Of a stretch of DNA of 64,000 nucleotides, positions 40,930-49,616 are shown in pieces. The notes below the pieces were generated by a model, which had not been told where the DNA came from, did no database searches, and was given only the letters and a program-made list of their open reading frames with translations. This stretch comes from Alphaproteobacteria bacterium 65-37. GTDB lineage: Bacteria; Pseudomonadota; Alphaproteobacteria; Reyranellales; Reyranellaceae. How positions within the stretch are numbered: the first letter of the stretch is position 1; every line of letters begins with the position of its first letter. Both the position numbers and the translations under genes were made by a program. The stretch spans positions 1 through 64,000 of the forward strand of contig MKRV01000192.1 in assembly GCA_001897995.1 (NCBI GenBank), given 5' to 3'.

Positions 40930-41229
40930 ATGTCGTCCGTCGATCCCCTGACCGCCGCCGGCGTACTGCTCGCCACGGCCGCCACCGATGCCGTCTACGT
41001 GATGTTCACGTCCGCTGTGGTCGCCCGCAAGCGCGTGTCGGCAGCGACCTGGAGCAGCTTCTGGTACGTCCTCTCGTCCTACGCGGTGATCAGCTACACG
41101 GAAAACTGGGCCTATGTAGCCTTCGCTGCCGTAGGCTCCTGGGTGGGAGCCTACGCGTCGTTGACCTTTCTGCATCGGCCGCCCGGAGGTCCGTCGGCCG
41201 GACCGCCGGTCGGCGCGTCGCCCGAATGA
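40930..41229 (+). CDS. Small membrane protein
   Basis: A 99-residue protein of no named family that I recognise. Three hydrophobic stretches are seen (about residues 8-26, 40-55 and 60-76), with [20 protein letters not shown] and [26 protein letters not shown], then a Pro/Gly-rich tail. A near-perfect AGGAGGT seven bases before the ATG is the strongest ribosome binding site in the window. Its stop is in a 14-bp tandem duplication. It stands alone between prs and a convergent M81 peptidase gene. Confidence 0.8.
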   Translation: MSSVDPLTAAGVLLATAATDAVYVMFTSAVVARKRVSAATWSSFWYVLSSYAVISYTENWAYVAFAAVGSWVGAYASLTFLHRPPGGPSAGPPVGASPE

Positions 41230-41246
41230 CGGCGCCCGGATGACGA
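41219..41246 (+). repeat. 14-bp tandem duplication across the stop codon of the small membrane protein gene
   Basis: CGCCCGAATGACGG (41219-41232), holding the stop TGA at 41227-41229, is followed directly by CGCCCGGATGACGA (41233-41246), 12 of 14 identical. Confidence 0.8.
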
Positions 41247-41255
41247 TGTTGACCG

Positions 41256-42728
41256 TCAGCCGTGGCTGGGCCGGGCGACGAACGGCCACTGCGCCTTGTC
41301 GACATTCCGGTAGGGCAGCAGCGACCAGTCCGGCACCAGCGCGCCGGGCGCGGCGACATAGACCACTTCGCTGGCGATCGGGGCGTAGGCGGCGTGGAAA
41401 TGCTGCATCGACTTCACCACGACCACCTTCTTGGTCGAGGGGTCGACGCCGAGCTTGGTGAAGCAGTCGCGGCTCAGGCACTGCGAGCGCCGCGTGTTGA
41501 CGATCACCGTCACGCCTTCGATCTCGAGCGCCGCGGCGTCGCCGATCGTGCCGACACTCTTGCGCTCGCCACCGAACTCGATGGTGACGTCCTTGGCGAC
41601 CTTGAGCACCTTGGCGCGGGCATCGACCGGCGGGCCCGATTGCGGGCCGAGCTTGCCGCCGAGGCGGATGTCGAGCTCCGCGCCTTCGCCGACCTCGAAG
41701 GCGAGCTTCACGGCGCCGGGATCCCAGATCATCGCGAGCGCCGCATCCTTGACCTTGCGGTCGAGCAGCTCCTTCAGGATGAAGGTCGAATCGGAGGCCG
41801 CACCGCCCCCGGCATTGTCGGAGACGTCGGCCAGCACCATGGGCTTGGGCAGGTTGTGCGAGCTCACGCGCGCCATGGCGGCATCGAGCGTCACGTAGGG
41901 CGGCTGGGTCTGCTCGCGCATGGCGAAGAATTCCAGGCCGAGCTCGCGGGCGAGCTTCTCGGCCTTCGCCTTGTCGTTGTCGGTGATGGCGATCAGGCGG
42001 GTGCCCATCTCCTTGACGTCGGCCCAGGGGAAGCCGTGACCGATCGACAGCGACAGCACGCCATCCTTGCCTTCCATCGCCTGCAGCTTGTCGACGAAGC
42101 CGCGCATCGGCTGGCGGGTGGTGTGGAAGACACCGATCATCCGGCAGTCGAAGGCGGCCATAACCGGCTTGGTACGGCCTTCGATGGCACCCTCGATGAC
42201 GGTGAAGAGATCGTCCGCACGCTCCGGCACATCGATGTGCGGATACTCCTTGAACAGCACCAGCGCCGTCGCGTCGCGCAGCAGGTCCTCGCCGATATTG
42301 CAGTGCAGATCGAGCTCGGCGCCCACCGGCACGTCGGGGCCGACCAGCTTGCGGACACGCGTGACGAGGTCGCTCTCGCAGTCGTCGTAGCCTTCGGCGA
42401 CCATCGCGCCGTGCATCGACAGCAGCACGCCGTCGACCGGCAGCGCGGCCTTCAAGTCGGCCAGGATCTCGTCGCGGAAGGATTCGTAGACCTTCTTCAC
42501 CGTCTTGCCGGCCGGCTGCGCGAAGGCGCAGAGGCTTTCCACGACCTGCCAGCCCTTGGCTTCGGCGCGGCCGCGCCACACCGCGAGCGGCGCCCCGAAC
42601 ATCGGCACGTTCTTGCCGTAGCTCGCCTTGCGGTAGAGGCAGGTTTCCTCGAAGAGCTGGTGGCCGGTCGGGATGGCGGCGAAGGTGTTGGTCTCGGTGC
42701 CGAGGCACGCCGTGAAGATCTTTTTCAT
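41256..42728 (-). CDS. M81 family metallopeptidase (MlrC-like)
   Basis: A 490-residue protein of the M81/microcystinase C family. Hallmarks are ACLGTETNTFAAIPT at the N-terminus, VDGVLLSMHGAMVAEGYDDCESDLV, the zinc-site segment VGAELDLHCNI, YPHIDVPERADDLF and ADVSDNAGGGAASDSTFILKELL. Family members hydrolyse microcystin fragments or act on unknown peptides and amides; most soil bacteria carry several with no known substrate. It is alone on the minus strand, convergent with the small membrane protein. Confidence 0.93.
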   Translation of the reverse strand: MKKIFTACLGTETNTFAAIPTGHQLFEETCLYRKASYGKNVPMFGAPLAVWRGRAEAKGWQVVESLCAFAQPAGKTVKKVYESFRDEILADLKAALPVDGVLLSMHGAMVAEGYDDCESDLVTRVRKLVGPDVPVGAELDLHCNIGEDLLRDATALVLFKEYPHIDVPERADDLFTVIEGAIEGRTKPVMAAFDCRMIGVFHTTRQPMRGFVDKLQAMEGKDGVLSLSIGHGFPWADVKEMGTRLIAITDNDKAKAEKLARELGLEFFAMREQTQPPYVTLDAAMARVSSHNLPKPMVLADVSDNAGGGAASDSTFILKELLDRKVKDAALAMIWDPGAVKLAFEVGEGAELDIRLGGKLGPQSGPPVDARAKVLKVAKDVTIEFGGERKSVGTIGDAAALEIEGVTVIVNTRRSQCLSRDCFTKLGVDPSTKKVVVVKSMQHFHAAYAPIASEVVYVAAPGALVPDWSLLPYRNVDKAQWPFVARPSHG

Positions 42729-42823
42729 CGCGTAGAGCTACTCGCTGCGGCAAAGCCGGAGCGACAGGCTCCAGCGCAAGCGCGAAAGTCTACTGGCGCG
42801 CCGGACGGCCGCAAGCATCTTCC

Positions 42824-44233
42824 CTATTCGCCGTCGGCGGCGGCAATGGCGTCGGCCACCAGGCGGGCAACGACATCCATGTCGTCGCGCGGCGTGTAGG
42901 CCATGCCGAAACGCGCGACCACCAGGCGCCTGGAAGGCACCACGATGACGTACTGGCCGAAGGCGCCGCGTGCCATGAAGGCGTCGGCCGGCATGCCTGC
43001 CTTGATGCGATAGTGGGCGCCTTCGCCGTTGCCGTGGTTGGTCCAGAAGCCCGCACCGTAGCCGAACATTTCGCTGCCCGGTGTCGGGCGCGCGGAATAG
43101 GCGACCCAGCCCTCGGGCAGCAGGCGCTCGCCTCCCACGACGCCATCGTCGAGGTAAAGCAGGCCGAAGCGTGCCCAGTCGCGCGGTGTCGCCAGCATAT
43201 GGCTCGACCCGATGGGCGTGCCGGTGGCGTCGAGCTCCAAGGTCGGATGCTGCATGCCGAGCTTGTCGAAGAGCTCGCGATGCGCGAAGGCGAGCACAGA
43301 GGCGGCGGTGCCGCCGCTCTGGTCGCGGATGATCCTCGAGAGCAGCAGCGTATTGGCGTTGGTGTAGTTCCACCACGTGCCCGGCGCGGCCTTGAGCGGC
43401 GCCTGCTCGGCGAACGCCGCCATGTCGCGCCGGTTGAACACCATGTCGGCCGTCGGATCGAAGGAGGTCGAGGCGCTGGCGACCAGCGACTGCCCGATAT
43501 CGAGGCCGCTGTTCATGCGCAGGAGGTTGTCGATCGTGATCGTCCGCCGAGGGTCCTTCGGATCGGACCAGGCCGCGATCGGCGCCGGCCCCTCGAGCGA
43601 GATCTTGCCCTGGTGGACCAGGATGCCGATCAGCGCATTGGTCACCGACTTGGTGGCAGACCAGCCGATCACCGGTGTGTCAACGCCGTATCCCGGCGCG
43701 TAGCGTTCGGCGATGACGCGGCCGTCGTGGATCACGACCACGGCCTTGGTGAAGCGATGTGGCGCCGAGGGTGTCTCGGCGAAGGTGCGGTCGAGCGCCG
43801 CGCGCAGGCGCGGGCTGGTGGGCTCGACGGGCTGGGGGCCGGCGATTGGCGGCAGTAGGCTCGCGGCCCGTGCCGGCGGGACGGCGGGCGCCGCAGCGCC
43901 GTCGGTCGTCGGGGCCGGAGGGTGTACCACCAGGCAGCCCTGGGGGCCGCGATAGACGGCGCGGGCTTCAGCGAGGCCTGCGAAGCGGGCCGTCACCTCG
44001 CCGCGCGTGCGATCGACCCGATGGCTCAGCAGGAAACCGACCGGCGAGACGGTGGGAGCGATGGCCTCGCGGTAGAACTGGTCGGGGTCGACCTGCGACA
44101 CGAAGGTTGCCGAGCAGAGCTGGTGGCTCGTGAAGCCTGCGGCGACGCCAGCGGCTCGGTCGAGGCTGCTGCAGCCCGATAATATCGAGGGGGCGCCGCA
44201 AAGCAGCACAAGAGGAACGAACGATCGGCGCAT
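42824..44233 (-). CDS. Lipoprotein serine hydrolase of the class C beta-lactamase fold
   Basis: A 469-residue protein. The leader ends in the lipobox ILSGC (Cys21), so it is probably lipid-anchored. The hydrolase domain has the nucleophile motif SATK in GWSATKSVTNALIG, the YTN of WWNYTNANTLLLSRI, and late glycine-rich FGQYVIVVPSRR in the place of the KTG region. The N-terminal 120 residues are a separate, unrecognised domain. Such proteins include esterases and D-aminopeptidases; antibiotic hydrolysis is not implied. Confidence 0.88.
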   Translation of the reverse strand: MRRSFVPLVLLCGAPSILSGCSSLDRAAGVAAGFTSHQLCSATFVSQVDPDQFYREAIAPTVSPVGFLLSHRVDRTRGEVTARFAGLAEARAVYRGPQGCLVVHPPAPTTDGAAAPAVPPARAASLLPPIAGPQPVEPTSPRLRAALDRTFAETPSAPHRFTKAVVVIHDGRVIAERYAPGYGVDTPVIGWSATKSVTNALIGILVHQGKISLEGPAPIAAWSDPKDPRRTITIDNLLRMNSGLDIGQSLVASASTSFDPTADMVFNRRDMAAFAEQAPLKAAPGTWWNYTNANTLLLSRIIRDQSGGTAASVLAFAHRELFDKLGMQHPTLELDATGTPIGSSHMLATPRDWARFGLLYLDDGVVGGERLLPEGWVAYSARPTPGSEMFGYGAGFWTNHGNGEGAHYRIKAGMPADAFMARGAFGQYVIVVPSRRLVVARFGMAYTPRDDMDVVARLVADAIAAADGE

Positions 44234-44303
44234 GACAGGCTCCCTATTCGCCCCGGGCAGAGGCCGGAGCGTCAGGCGACCTTGCCGACGACGGCGCCTT
44301 TCC

Positions 44304-45473
44304 TCATGCCGACTTCGAATTCAGGCTGGCCGAATCCCGTAAAAGCGCGGCCTTTTCGGAATCGGCGAGCGGCAGAGGCACGGTCGGTGCGCCGCTGTGC
44401 TGGTGCTGCTGGCGATACTCGCTGGGGGTGAGGCCGGTCTCGGCCTTGAAGGCGCGGTTGAAGGGGCCGAGCGAACTGAAGCCGGCATCCAGCGCCATGG
44501 TCAGGATCGGGACCGCGGCCTGCGCCGGGTCGGCCAGCGCGGCTTTCACCTCCTCAATGCGATAATGATTGAGGAAGCTGTTGAAGTTCCGATAGCCCAG
44601 AGCCTGGTTGATCAGCCGGCGCAGACGATATTCAGGCATGCCGAGCTGCTGGGCGAGGCCGCCGATGGTCAGCCCTTCCTGCCGGTAGGCACGCTCAGTT
44701 GTCATGAGCCGGCTCAACGCGGCCAACTGGCCCTGATCGACCGGCTCGGAGGCGGCAGGTTCCGGTTCCTGCGGGGGTCGAGAGGGTTCGGCAGCGGTCG
44801 TCCCCTGAAAGAGCGTCTGGCCGCTCGCCACCCGCAGCAACGACCAGGCGGCAATGCCGGCAATGGCCAGCAAGCCGACGGCGGCGAGCAGGCTGCCCAG
44901 GTGCGGGTTGCCGCGAAACGCTCCCAGAAGCTGAGAAAAGGCCGTCACGACTATGTAGAGAGCCGACGCAGCCACGATGAACAGCCGCAGCCGGCGCCGA
45001 CCCTCGATCAGGTCAGCACGCCAGGAGGACAGGGTCCAGCCGACCGCGAGCAAGGCAAAGCCGAGCGACGCCAGGGTGAGGACGGGATCGAGCAGGGCCG
45101 CAAGGCCGGTGGCGCCTGGGCCGGCGATGAAGCAGCCGGTCAGACCGCCCGCCACCATGAGCAGCCACAGCGCCACGTGCCACCAGCGCAGCCGGAAGGC
45201 ATCGTCGAACAAGGCCGAGGCCAGTGCCCAGAACACGACATTGTTGCCGGCGGCGAGCGCTAATATCGGCACCATCCAGCCGTCGACGGGCGGACGAACG
45301 CCGGCGGCCGAGCAGAGCGCATAGGCCGCCGTGCCGACGGCGAACAGGGCGCCCAGTCGCGCCGCGATCAGACGGCCGTGATCGCGCAGCAGAGCGCCTG
45401 CCAGCAGCAGGACGAGAGCCGAAATGGCGCCGCGTAGCGCCCAGTCGAGGGCGAAGAGGGACGTTCCGCTCAC
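44304..45473 (-). CDS. Membrane-bound AraC family transcriptional regulator
   Basis: A 389-residue protein with six or seven N-terminal helices (residues about 5-230) and a C-terminal AraC DNA-binding domain: LTIGGLAQQLGMPEYRLRRLINQALGYRNFNSFLNHYRIEEVKAAL and ILTMALDAGFSSLGPFNRAFKAETGLTPSEYRQ. A membrane sensor fused to AraC HTH is known from Rhodospirillales and rhizobia, ligand unknown. The GTG at 45473 overlaps the stop of the acyl-CoA dehydrogenase gene as GTGA, so the regulator is coupled to that enzyme. Confidence 0.9.
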   Translation of the reverse strand: MSGTSLFALDWALRGAISALVLLLAGALLRDHGRLIAARLGALFAVGTAAYALCSAAGVRPPVDGWMVPILALAAGNNVVFWALASALFDDAFRLRWWHVALWLLMVAGGLTGCFIAGPGATGLAALLDPVLTLASLGFALLAVGWTLSSWRADLIEGRRRLRLFIVAASALYIVVTAFSQLLGAFRGNPHLGSLLAAVGLLAIAGIAAWSLLRVASGQTLFQGTTAAEPSRPPQEPEPAASEPVDQGQLAALSRLMTTERAYRQEGLTIGGLAQQLGMPEYRLRRLINQALGYRNFNSFLNHYRIEEVKAALADPAQAAVPILTMALDAGFSSLGPFNRAFKAETGLTPSEYRQQHQHSGAPTVPLPLADSEKAALLRDSASLNSKSA

Positions 45474-47095
45474 GCCGCCAGCGCGCGGTCCATCAGTTCG
45501 GTCTCGGCCGCGCCGAGATCGGCGGCGCCGAACTGGGCGAAACGCGCAGGCCCCAGCCGGCTGTCGGCATAGAGTGCGGCGAAGGGCGAGCCTGCTTCGG
45601 CGAGCGCCGCGACAGCGGCGATCTTGGCGAGGCCTTCGCAGAGGAAGCGGGCGCGACGCTCGGCATCGCCGGACTTCAAGGTCCGTTCCAGCGATTGCGC
45701 CAGCGGGCCGAGGTTGAAGGCCTGCGCTGCCGTGCGCACCAGGCGCGACAGGGTGTCGGTCGCGGCGTCGGGATGGCGGCCGGCAGCACGCAGCACATCG
45801 AGCGCCATGACATTGCCCGAGCCTTCCCATATCGCGTTCAGCGGCGATTCGCGGAAGTAGCGCGCCATCGGCAGGTCCTCGGTGTAGCCGTTGCCGCCCA
45901 GGCACTCGAGCGCCTCGTAGACGAGCTGCGGCGTGCTCTTGCAGACCAGAAACTTGACGGCGGGCGTCAGCAGGCGCGCATAGGCGGCCTCGCGCGGATC
46001 GGACCTGGCGTGCTCGACAGCGCGGCAGAGGCGGAACACCAGGGCGACCTGCGCTTCGAGCTCCAGCGCCATGTCGGCCACCACCGCGCGCATCGAGGGC
46101 TGATCGGCCAGCCGCCGTTGGAACACCGACCGGTTGCGGATGTGATGAATCGCCTGGGTGAGCGCGATGCGCGATTGACCGGCCGAGGCGATGGCGCAGT
46201 CGAGGCGGGTGAGGTTGACCATCTCGATGATGGTGCGGACGCCAGCGCCCTCAGCGCCGACCCGCTCGGCATAGGCGCCATGGAACTCGACCTCGGAGGA
46301 AGCGTTCGACTTGTTACCGAGCTTGTCCTTCAGCCGCTGGAAGCGGATGGCGTTCTGCGAGCCATCGGGCCGATGGCGTGGCATCAGATAACAAGTGAGG
46401 CCGCCTTCGGCCTGCGCCAGCACCAGGAAGGCATCGCACATCGGCGCCGACATGAACCATTTGTGGCCGACGATCTCGGCGTGGTCGCCATGCGCTGTCG
46501 CGTGCGTGATGTTGGTGCGAACATCGGTGCCGCCCTGGCGTTCGGTCATGCCCATGCCGAGCGTGACACCTTTCTTCTCCCACCACGGCATCGGCCGCGG
46601 GTCGTAGGTGCGCGTGCGGATCTGCGGCATCCACTTGGCCAGCAGCGCCGGCTCCGACTGCAGGGCGCCCACGCAGGCATGGGTCATGGTGATGGGGCAC
46701 ATATGGCCGCTCTCGGCCTGCGTCGCGAGGTAGAGTCGCACGGCGCGCGCCGATACCGGCGAGATGCTATCGCTATCATCGTGCGTGGAGGTGTGAATGC
46801 CGTGGCCGATGCTCTTCTGCATCAGGGTGTGATAGGCCGGATGGAATTCCACATAGTCGAGGCGGTTGCCCTTGCCGTCCATGATCCTGAGCTTGGGCGG
46901 GTTCTCGTTGGCGACCCGGCCGAGATCGAGCGTCTCGGCGGCGCCGTAGTCGCGGCCGCAGTCCGCGAGGGCGGCGAGATCCAGTCCCGCGCGCGTCGCT
47001 GCGTCCGCCAGCGGACGGTCGGCGCTGAAAAGATCGACGTTGCCGAAGGCCGGCGACTGGTTGAAGGAGGCGTCTTCGAGGAAGGCGGAGGTCAT
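45470..47095 (-). CDS. AidB-like acyl-CoA dehydrogenase family protein
   Basis: A 541-residue flavoprotein of the AidB/DUF5-type acyl-CoA dehydrogenases. Recognisable parts are GMGMTERQGGTDVRTN, GHKWFMSAPMCDAFLVLAQ, NKSNASSEVEFHGAYAERVG and YEALECLGGNGYTEDLPMARYFRESPLNAIWEGSGNVMALDVLRA. E. coli AidB is induced by alkylation, binds DNA and FAD. Length and the WEGSGNV motif fit AidB. It is followed, with GTGA overlap, by the membrane-bound AraC regulator and diverges from an SRPBCC gene. Confidence 0.92.
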   Translation of the reverse strand: MTSAFLEDASFNQSPAFGNVDLFSADRPLADAATRAGLDLAALADCGRDYGAAETLDLGRVANENPPKLRIMDGKGNRLDYVEFHPAYHTLMQKSIGHGIHTSTHDDSDSISPVSARAVRLYLATQAESGHMCPITMTHACVGALQSEPALLAKWMPQIRTRTYDPRPMPWWEKKGVTLGMGMTERQGGTDVRTNITHATAHGDHAEIVGHKWFMSAPMCDAFLVLAQAEGGLTCYLMPRHRPDGSQNAIRFQRLKDKLGNKSNASSEVEFHGAYAERVGAEGAGVRTIIEMVNLTRLDCAIASAGQSRIALTQAIHHIRNRSVFQRRLADQPSMRAVVADMALELEAQVALVFRLCRAVEHARSDPREAAYARLLTPAVKFLVCKSTPQLVYEALECLGGNGYTEDLPMARYFRESPLNAIWEGSGNVMALDVLRAAGRHPDAATDTLSRLVRTAAQAFNLGPLAQSLERTLKSGDAERRARFLCEGLAKIAAVAALAEAGSPFAALYADSRLGPARFAQFGAADLGAAETELMDRALAA

Positions 47096-47130
47096 GATGC
47101 CGAATCTACTCTCCCGGAAGAGAGAGGCAA

Positions 47131-47159
47131 TTGACGGCGGCGCGTTCTTTTGTTCTAAC
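47131..47159 (+). promoter_or_regulatory. Putative sigma70 promoter of the SRPBCC-YceI unit
   Basis: TTGACG (47131-47136, five of six) and TCTAAC (47154-47159, four of six) are spaced by 17 bp in the divergent gap before the ATG at 47201. Predicted transcription start is near 47166. Confidence 0.5.
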
Positions 47160-47160
47160 C

Positions 47161-47176
47161 TTAACCTATCGGTTAA
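47161..47176. promoter_or_regulatory. Palindrome at the predicted start site of the SRPBCC gene
   Basis: TTAACC-TATC-GGTTAA is a perfect 6-bp inverted repeat with a 4-bp centre, directly after the putative -10, where a repressor would block initiation. It may serve either divergent gene. Confidence 0.55.
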
Positions 47177-47200
47177 CAATATTGGCGCGGCGAGGTTCGC

Positions 47201-47737
47201 ATGCTGAGGGCCCTGGCGATCCTGGGTATCGTCGTCGTGGTGGCGATCGCGGCGGTGCTGATCTATGCCGCGACCAAGCCCGACACGTTCCGCGTCGAGC
47301 GCTCGCTCGCCATGAACGCACCACCGGAGAAGATCTTCCCCTACATCACCGGGCTCAAGCGCTGGCAGGAATGGTCGCCCTACGAGGGGCGCGACCCGGC
47401 AATGAAGCGCAGCTACAGCGGTGCGGAAAGCGGCAAGGGGGCCGTCTACGAATGGGACGGCGACAAGAACGTCGGCAAGGGCCGCATGGAGGTCCTCGAC
47501 GAGACGCCGCCGAACAAGGTCGTGATCAAGCTCGACTTCATCAAGCCGTTCGAGGGCCACAACACGGCCGAGCTCACCGTGCAGCCGAAGGGCGGTCAGA
47601 CGGTTGTCACGTGGGCGATGTATGGACCCAGTCCCTTCATGTCCAAGCTGATCGGCACTTTCATTAACCTGGACGACATGATCGGCCGCGATTTCGCCGA
47701 CGGCCTCGCGAAGCTGAAGACGATCGTCGAGAAGTAA
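47201..47737 (+). CDS. SRPBCC (START/Bet v1-like) family protein with N-terminal anchor
   Basis: A 178-residue protein. Residues 1-24 (MLRALAILGIVVVVAIAAVL) form a membrane anchor or uncleaved leader. The rest is an SRPBCC polyketide cyclase-like domain: RVERSLAMNAPPEKIFPYITGLKRWQEWSPYEGRDPAMKRSYSG, then ELTVQPKGGQTVVTWAMYGP and the C-terminal long helix. The cavity of this fold binds hydrophobic ligands; the ligand is unknown. It begins a plus-strand run with a YceI protein, a serine hydrolase and a VOC protein. Confidence 0.88.
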   Translation: MLRALAILGIVVVVAIAAVLIYAATKPDTFRVERSLAMNAPPEKIFPYITGLKRWQEWSPYEGRDPAMKRSYSGAESGKGAVYEWDGDKNVGKGRMEVLDETPPNKVVIKLDFIKPFEGHNTAELTVQPKGGQTVVTWAMYGPSPFMSKLIGTFINLDDMIGRDFADGLAKLKTIVEK

Positions 47738-47766
47738 TCGACCACACGACAAGAAGGAGAACGACC

Positions 47767-48405
47767 ATGAACGGTGGATTGCGCGCGCTCGTCGTGGCCC
47801 TGGCGATGTCTTCGTCGGCAGCCCTGGCGCAGACGGCCCCTGCCGCGCCGCCGGCCCTGCCGCCCGGCGTCTTCGCGGCGGAGCGCGATCTTGCACTCGC
47901 GACAGCCGGCACCTACGCGCTCGACGAGCAGCATACCGCCGTCATCGTCCGCGTCTCCCATCTCGGCTACTCGCACAGCATCTTCCGCTTCGATCGTGCC
48001 AAGGCGACCTTGACCTGGGATCCGGCGGCGATCGAGAAGTCGAAGCTCGAAGCTTCGGTCGAGACGGCGTCGATCACCAGCAACGTGAACGGCTTCGCCG
48101 AGGAGCTGATCGGCGACAACTTTCTGAAGGCAAAATCCTTCCCGCAGGCGACCTTCGTGTCGACGGCCTTCAAGCCGACCGACAAGACCAAGGGCAAGGT
48201 CGAGGGGCAGTTCACCTTGATGGGCAAGACGCGGCCGGTCACGTTCGACGTCTCGCTGGTCGGTGCCGGCAAGGGCTTCGGCGGCAAGCCACGGCTCGGC
48301 GTGACGGCGGTCGCCAGCATCAATCCGCAGGAGTTCGGCCTGCCACCGTTCTTCACCGATCCCATCCAGATCGTGATCGATACCGAATTCGCCAGGACCG
48401 AATGA
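47767..48405 (+). CDS. YceI family periplasmic protein
   Basis: A 212-residue protein with a Sec signal peptide (LRALVVALAMSSSAALAQ). The mature YceI lipocalin-like barrel shows YALDEQHTAVIVRVSHLGYSHSIFRFDRAKATLTWDP, SFPQATFVSTAFKPT and GQFTLMGKTRPVTFDVSLVG. YceI proteins bind polyisoprenoids. AAGGAG precedes the ATG by nine bases. Its TGA overlaps the serine hydrolase start as ATGA. Confidence 0.94.
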   Translation: MNGGLRALVVALAMSSSAALAQTAPAAPPALPPGVFAAERDLALATAGTYALDEQHTAVIVRVSHLGYSHSIFRFDRAKATLTWDPAAIEKSKLEASVETASITSNVNGFAEELIGDNFLKAKSFPQATFVSTAFKPTDKTKGKVEGQFTLMGKTRPVTFDVSLVGAGKGFGGKPRLGVTAVASINPQEFGLPPFFTDPIQIVIDTEFARTE

Positions 48406-49598
48406 AAAGCGGCCTCTCCAAGCCCCGACTGGAGCGCTTGCGCGGCCTGCTGGAGGCGAACGTCGAGCGCGGCGACCTGCCGGGCTTCGTCGCGCTGATC
48501 CATCGGCACGGCCAGTGCCATGTCATGGTCGGCGGTACGCTTGCGCTGGCCGGCAAGGAGAGGATGCAGCGCGATACGATCTTCCGGATCGCGTCGCTCA
48601 CCAAGCCGATGCTGGCCGCAGCGGCGATGGCCATGGTCGAAGAGGGCAGTCTCAGGCTCGACGATCCGGTCGACGACCTGCTGCCCGAACTCGCCGACCG
48701 CCGCGTCTTGAAAAGCCTTGATCGCCCGCTCGACGACACCGTGCCGGTCCGCCGCCCGATCACCCTGCGCGATCTGCTCACCTTCAGATTCGGTCTCGGC
48801 GCCGTGATGGCCTTTCCCGCGCGCCATCCCATCCAGAAGGCGATGGAGGCGGCGGGCGTTGCCCCCGGCCCCTTCGGGCCGACCCTGACGGCCGACCAGT
48901 ACATGGCGCGTCTCGGCGAGCTGCCGCTGATCCATCAGCCGGGTGAACGCTGGCTCTACCACACCGGCTCGGACGTGCTGGGCATCCTGCTGGCCCGCGC
49001 CGCCGACCGGCCCCTGGCGGACGTGCTGCAGGAACGTCTCTTCGGTCCGCTCGGCATGAAGGACACGGGCTTCTGCGTGCCTGCTGGCAAGCTGGCGCGG
49101 CTCGCCTGCGCTTATCGCCATGATGCTGCGGCTGGCGGCCTCGTCTGCCTCGACCGAGGCAAGGACGGCCGCTGGAGCCAGCCGCCGGTCTTCGAGTCCG
49201 GCGGCGGTGGGCTGGTCTCGACCGCCGATGATTGCCTCGCCTTCTGGTGCATGATGCTCGACAGGGGACGACATGACGGCCGGCGCCTGCTGGCGCGACC
49301 CACCGTCGAGGCCATGACGGCCGATCAGCTTCTGCCGTCGCAGAAGGATGGCGCCGAGCTTTTCTTCGGCGACTCCAAAGGGTGGGGCTTCGGTTTCGGC
49401 GTCACTGTGCGTCGAACCGATCCCTGGGAGACGCCCGGCCGCTTCGGTTGGGACGGCGGTCTTGGCACCTCGGCCTATGCCGATCCGCAGGAAGGCCTGG
49501 TCGGCGTGCTGTTGACGCAACGCATGATGGAGTCTCCCAGGCCGCCGCGGGCTTTCACCGATTTCTGGAGTGGTGCGTACCAGGCTATCGACGATTGA
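48402..49598 (+). CDS. Serine hydrolase of the class C beta-lactamase fold
   Basis: A 398-residue cytosolic-looking protein without signal peptide. The nucleophile motif is SLTK in FRIASLTKPMLAAAAMAMVEEG; the tyrosine motif is in WLYHTGSDVLGILLARA; a late GGLGTSAYADPQEG stands where the HxG/KTG strand is expected. Similar to esterases of the EstB type. ATGA overlap with the YceI gene and a 19-bp gap to the VOC gene suggest co-transcription. It is not closely similar to the lipoprotein hydrolase at 42.8 kb. Confidence 0.9.
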   Translation: MKSGLSKPRLERLRGLLEANVERGDLPGFVALIHRHGQCHVMVGGTLALAGKERMQRDTIFRIASLTKPMLAAAAMAMVEEGSLRLDDPVDDLLPELADRRVLKSLDRPLDDTVPVRRPITLRDLLTFRFGLGAVMAFPARHPIQKAMEAAGVAPGPFGPTLTADQYMARLGELPLIHQPGERWLYHTGSDVLGILLARAADRPLADVLQERLFGPLGMKDTGFCVPAGKLARLACAYRHDAAAGGLVCLDRGKDGRWSQPPVFESGGGGLVSTADDCLAFWCMMLDRGRHDGRRLLARPTVEAMTADQLLPSQKDGAELFFGDSKGWGFGFGVTVRRTDPWETPGRFGWDGGLGTSAYADPQEGLVGVLLTQRMMESPRPPRAFTDFWSGAYQAIDD

Positions 49599-49616
49599 GT
49601 GAAGAAGGAGGAAGCA

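Noticed and set aside
41262-42899. Plus-strand frame of about 545 codons opposite the M81 peptidase
   Set aside because: Antisense shadow; no motif and no plausible ribosome binding site.
42824-44233. Reading the two class C beta-lactamase-fold hydrolases as antibiotic resistance genes
   Set aside because: Both have SxxK motifs but lack features that separate true AmpC enzymes from the many esterases and peptidases of this fold.
45224-47134. Long plus-strand frame opposite the AraC regulator and AidB-like genes
   Set aside because: Composition typical of a shadow frame; the opposite strand carries recognisable domains throughout.
47096-47896. Upstream extension of the AidB-like gene to about 800 residues
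   Set aside because: The extra 267 residues are antisense to the SRPBCC and YceI genes and lack features; the ATG at 47095 gives the normal family start.
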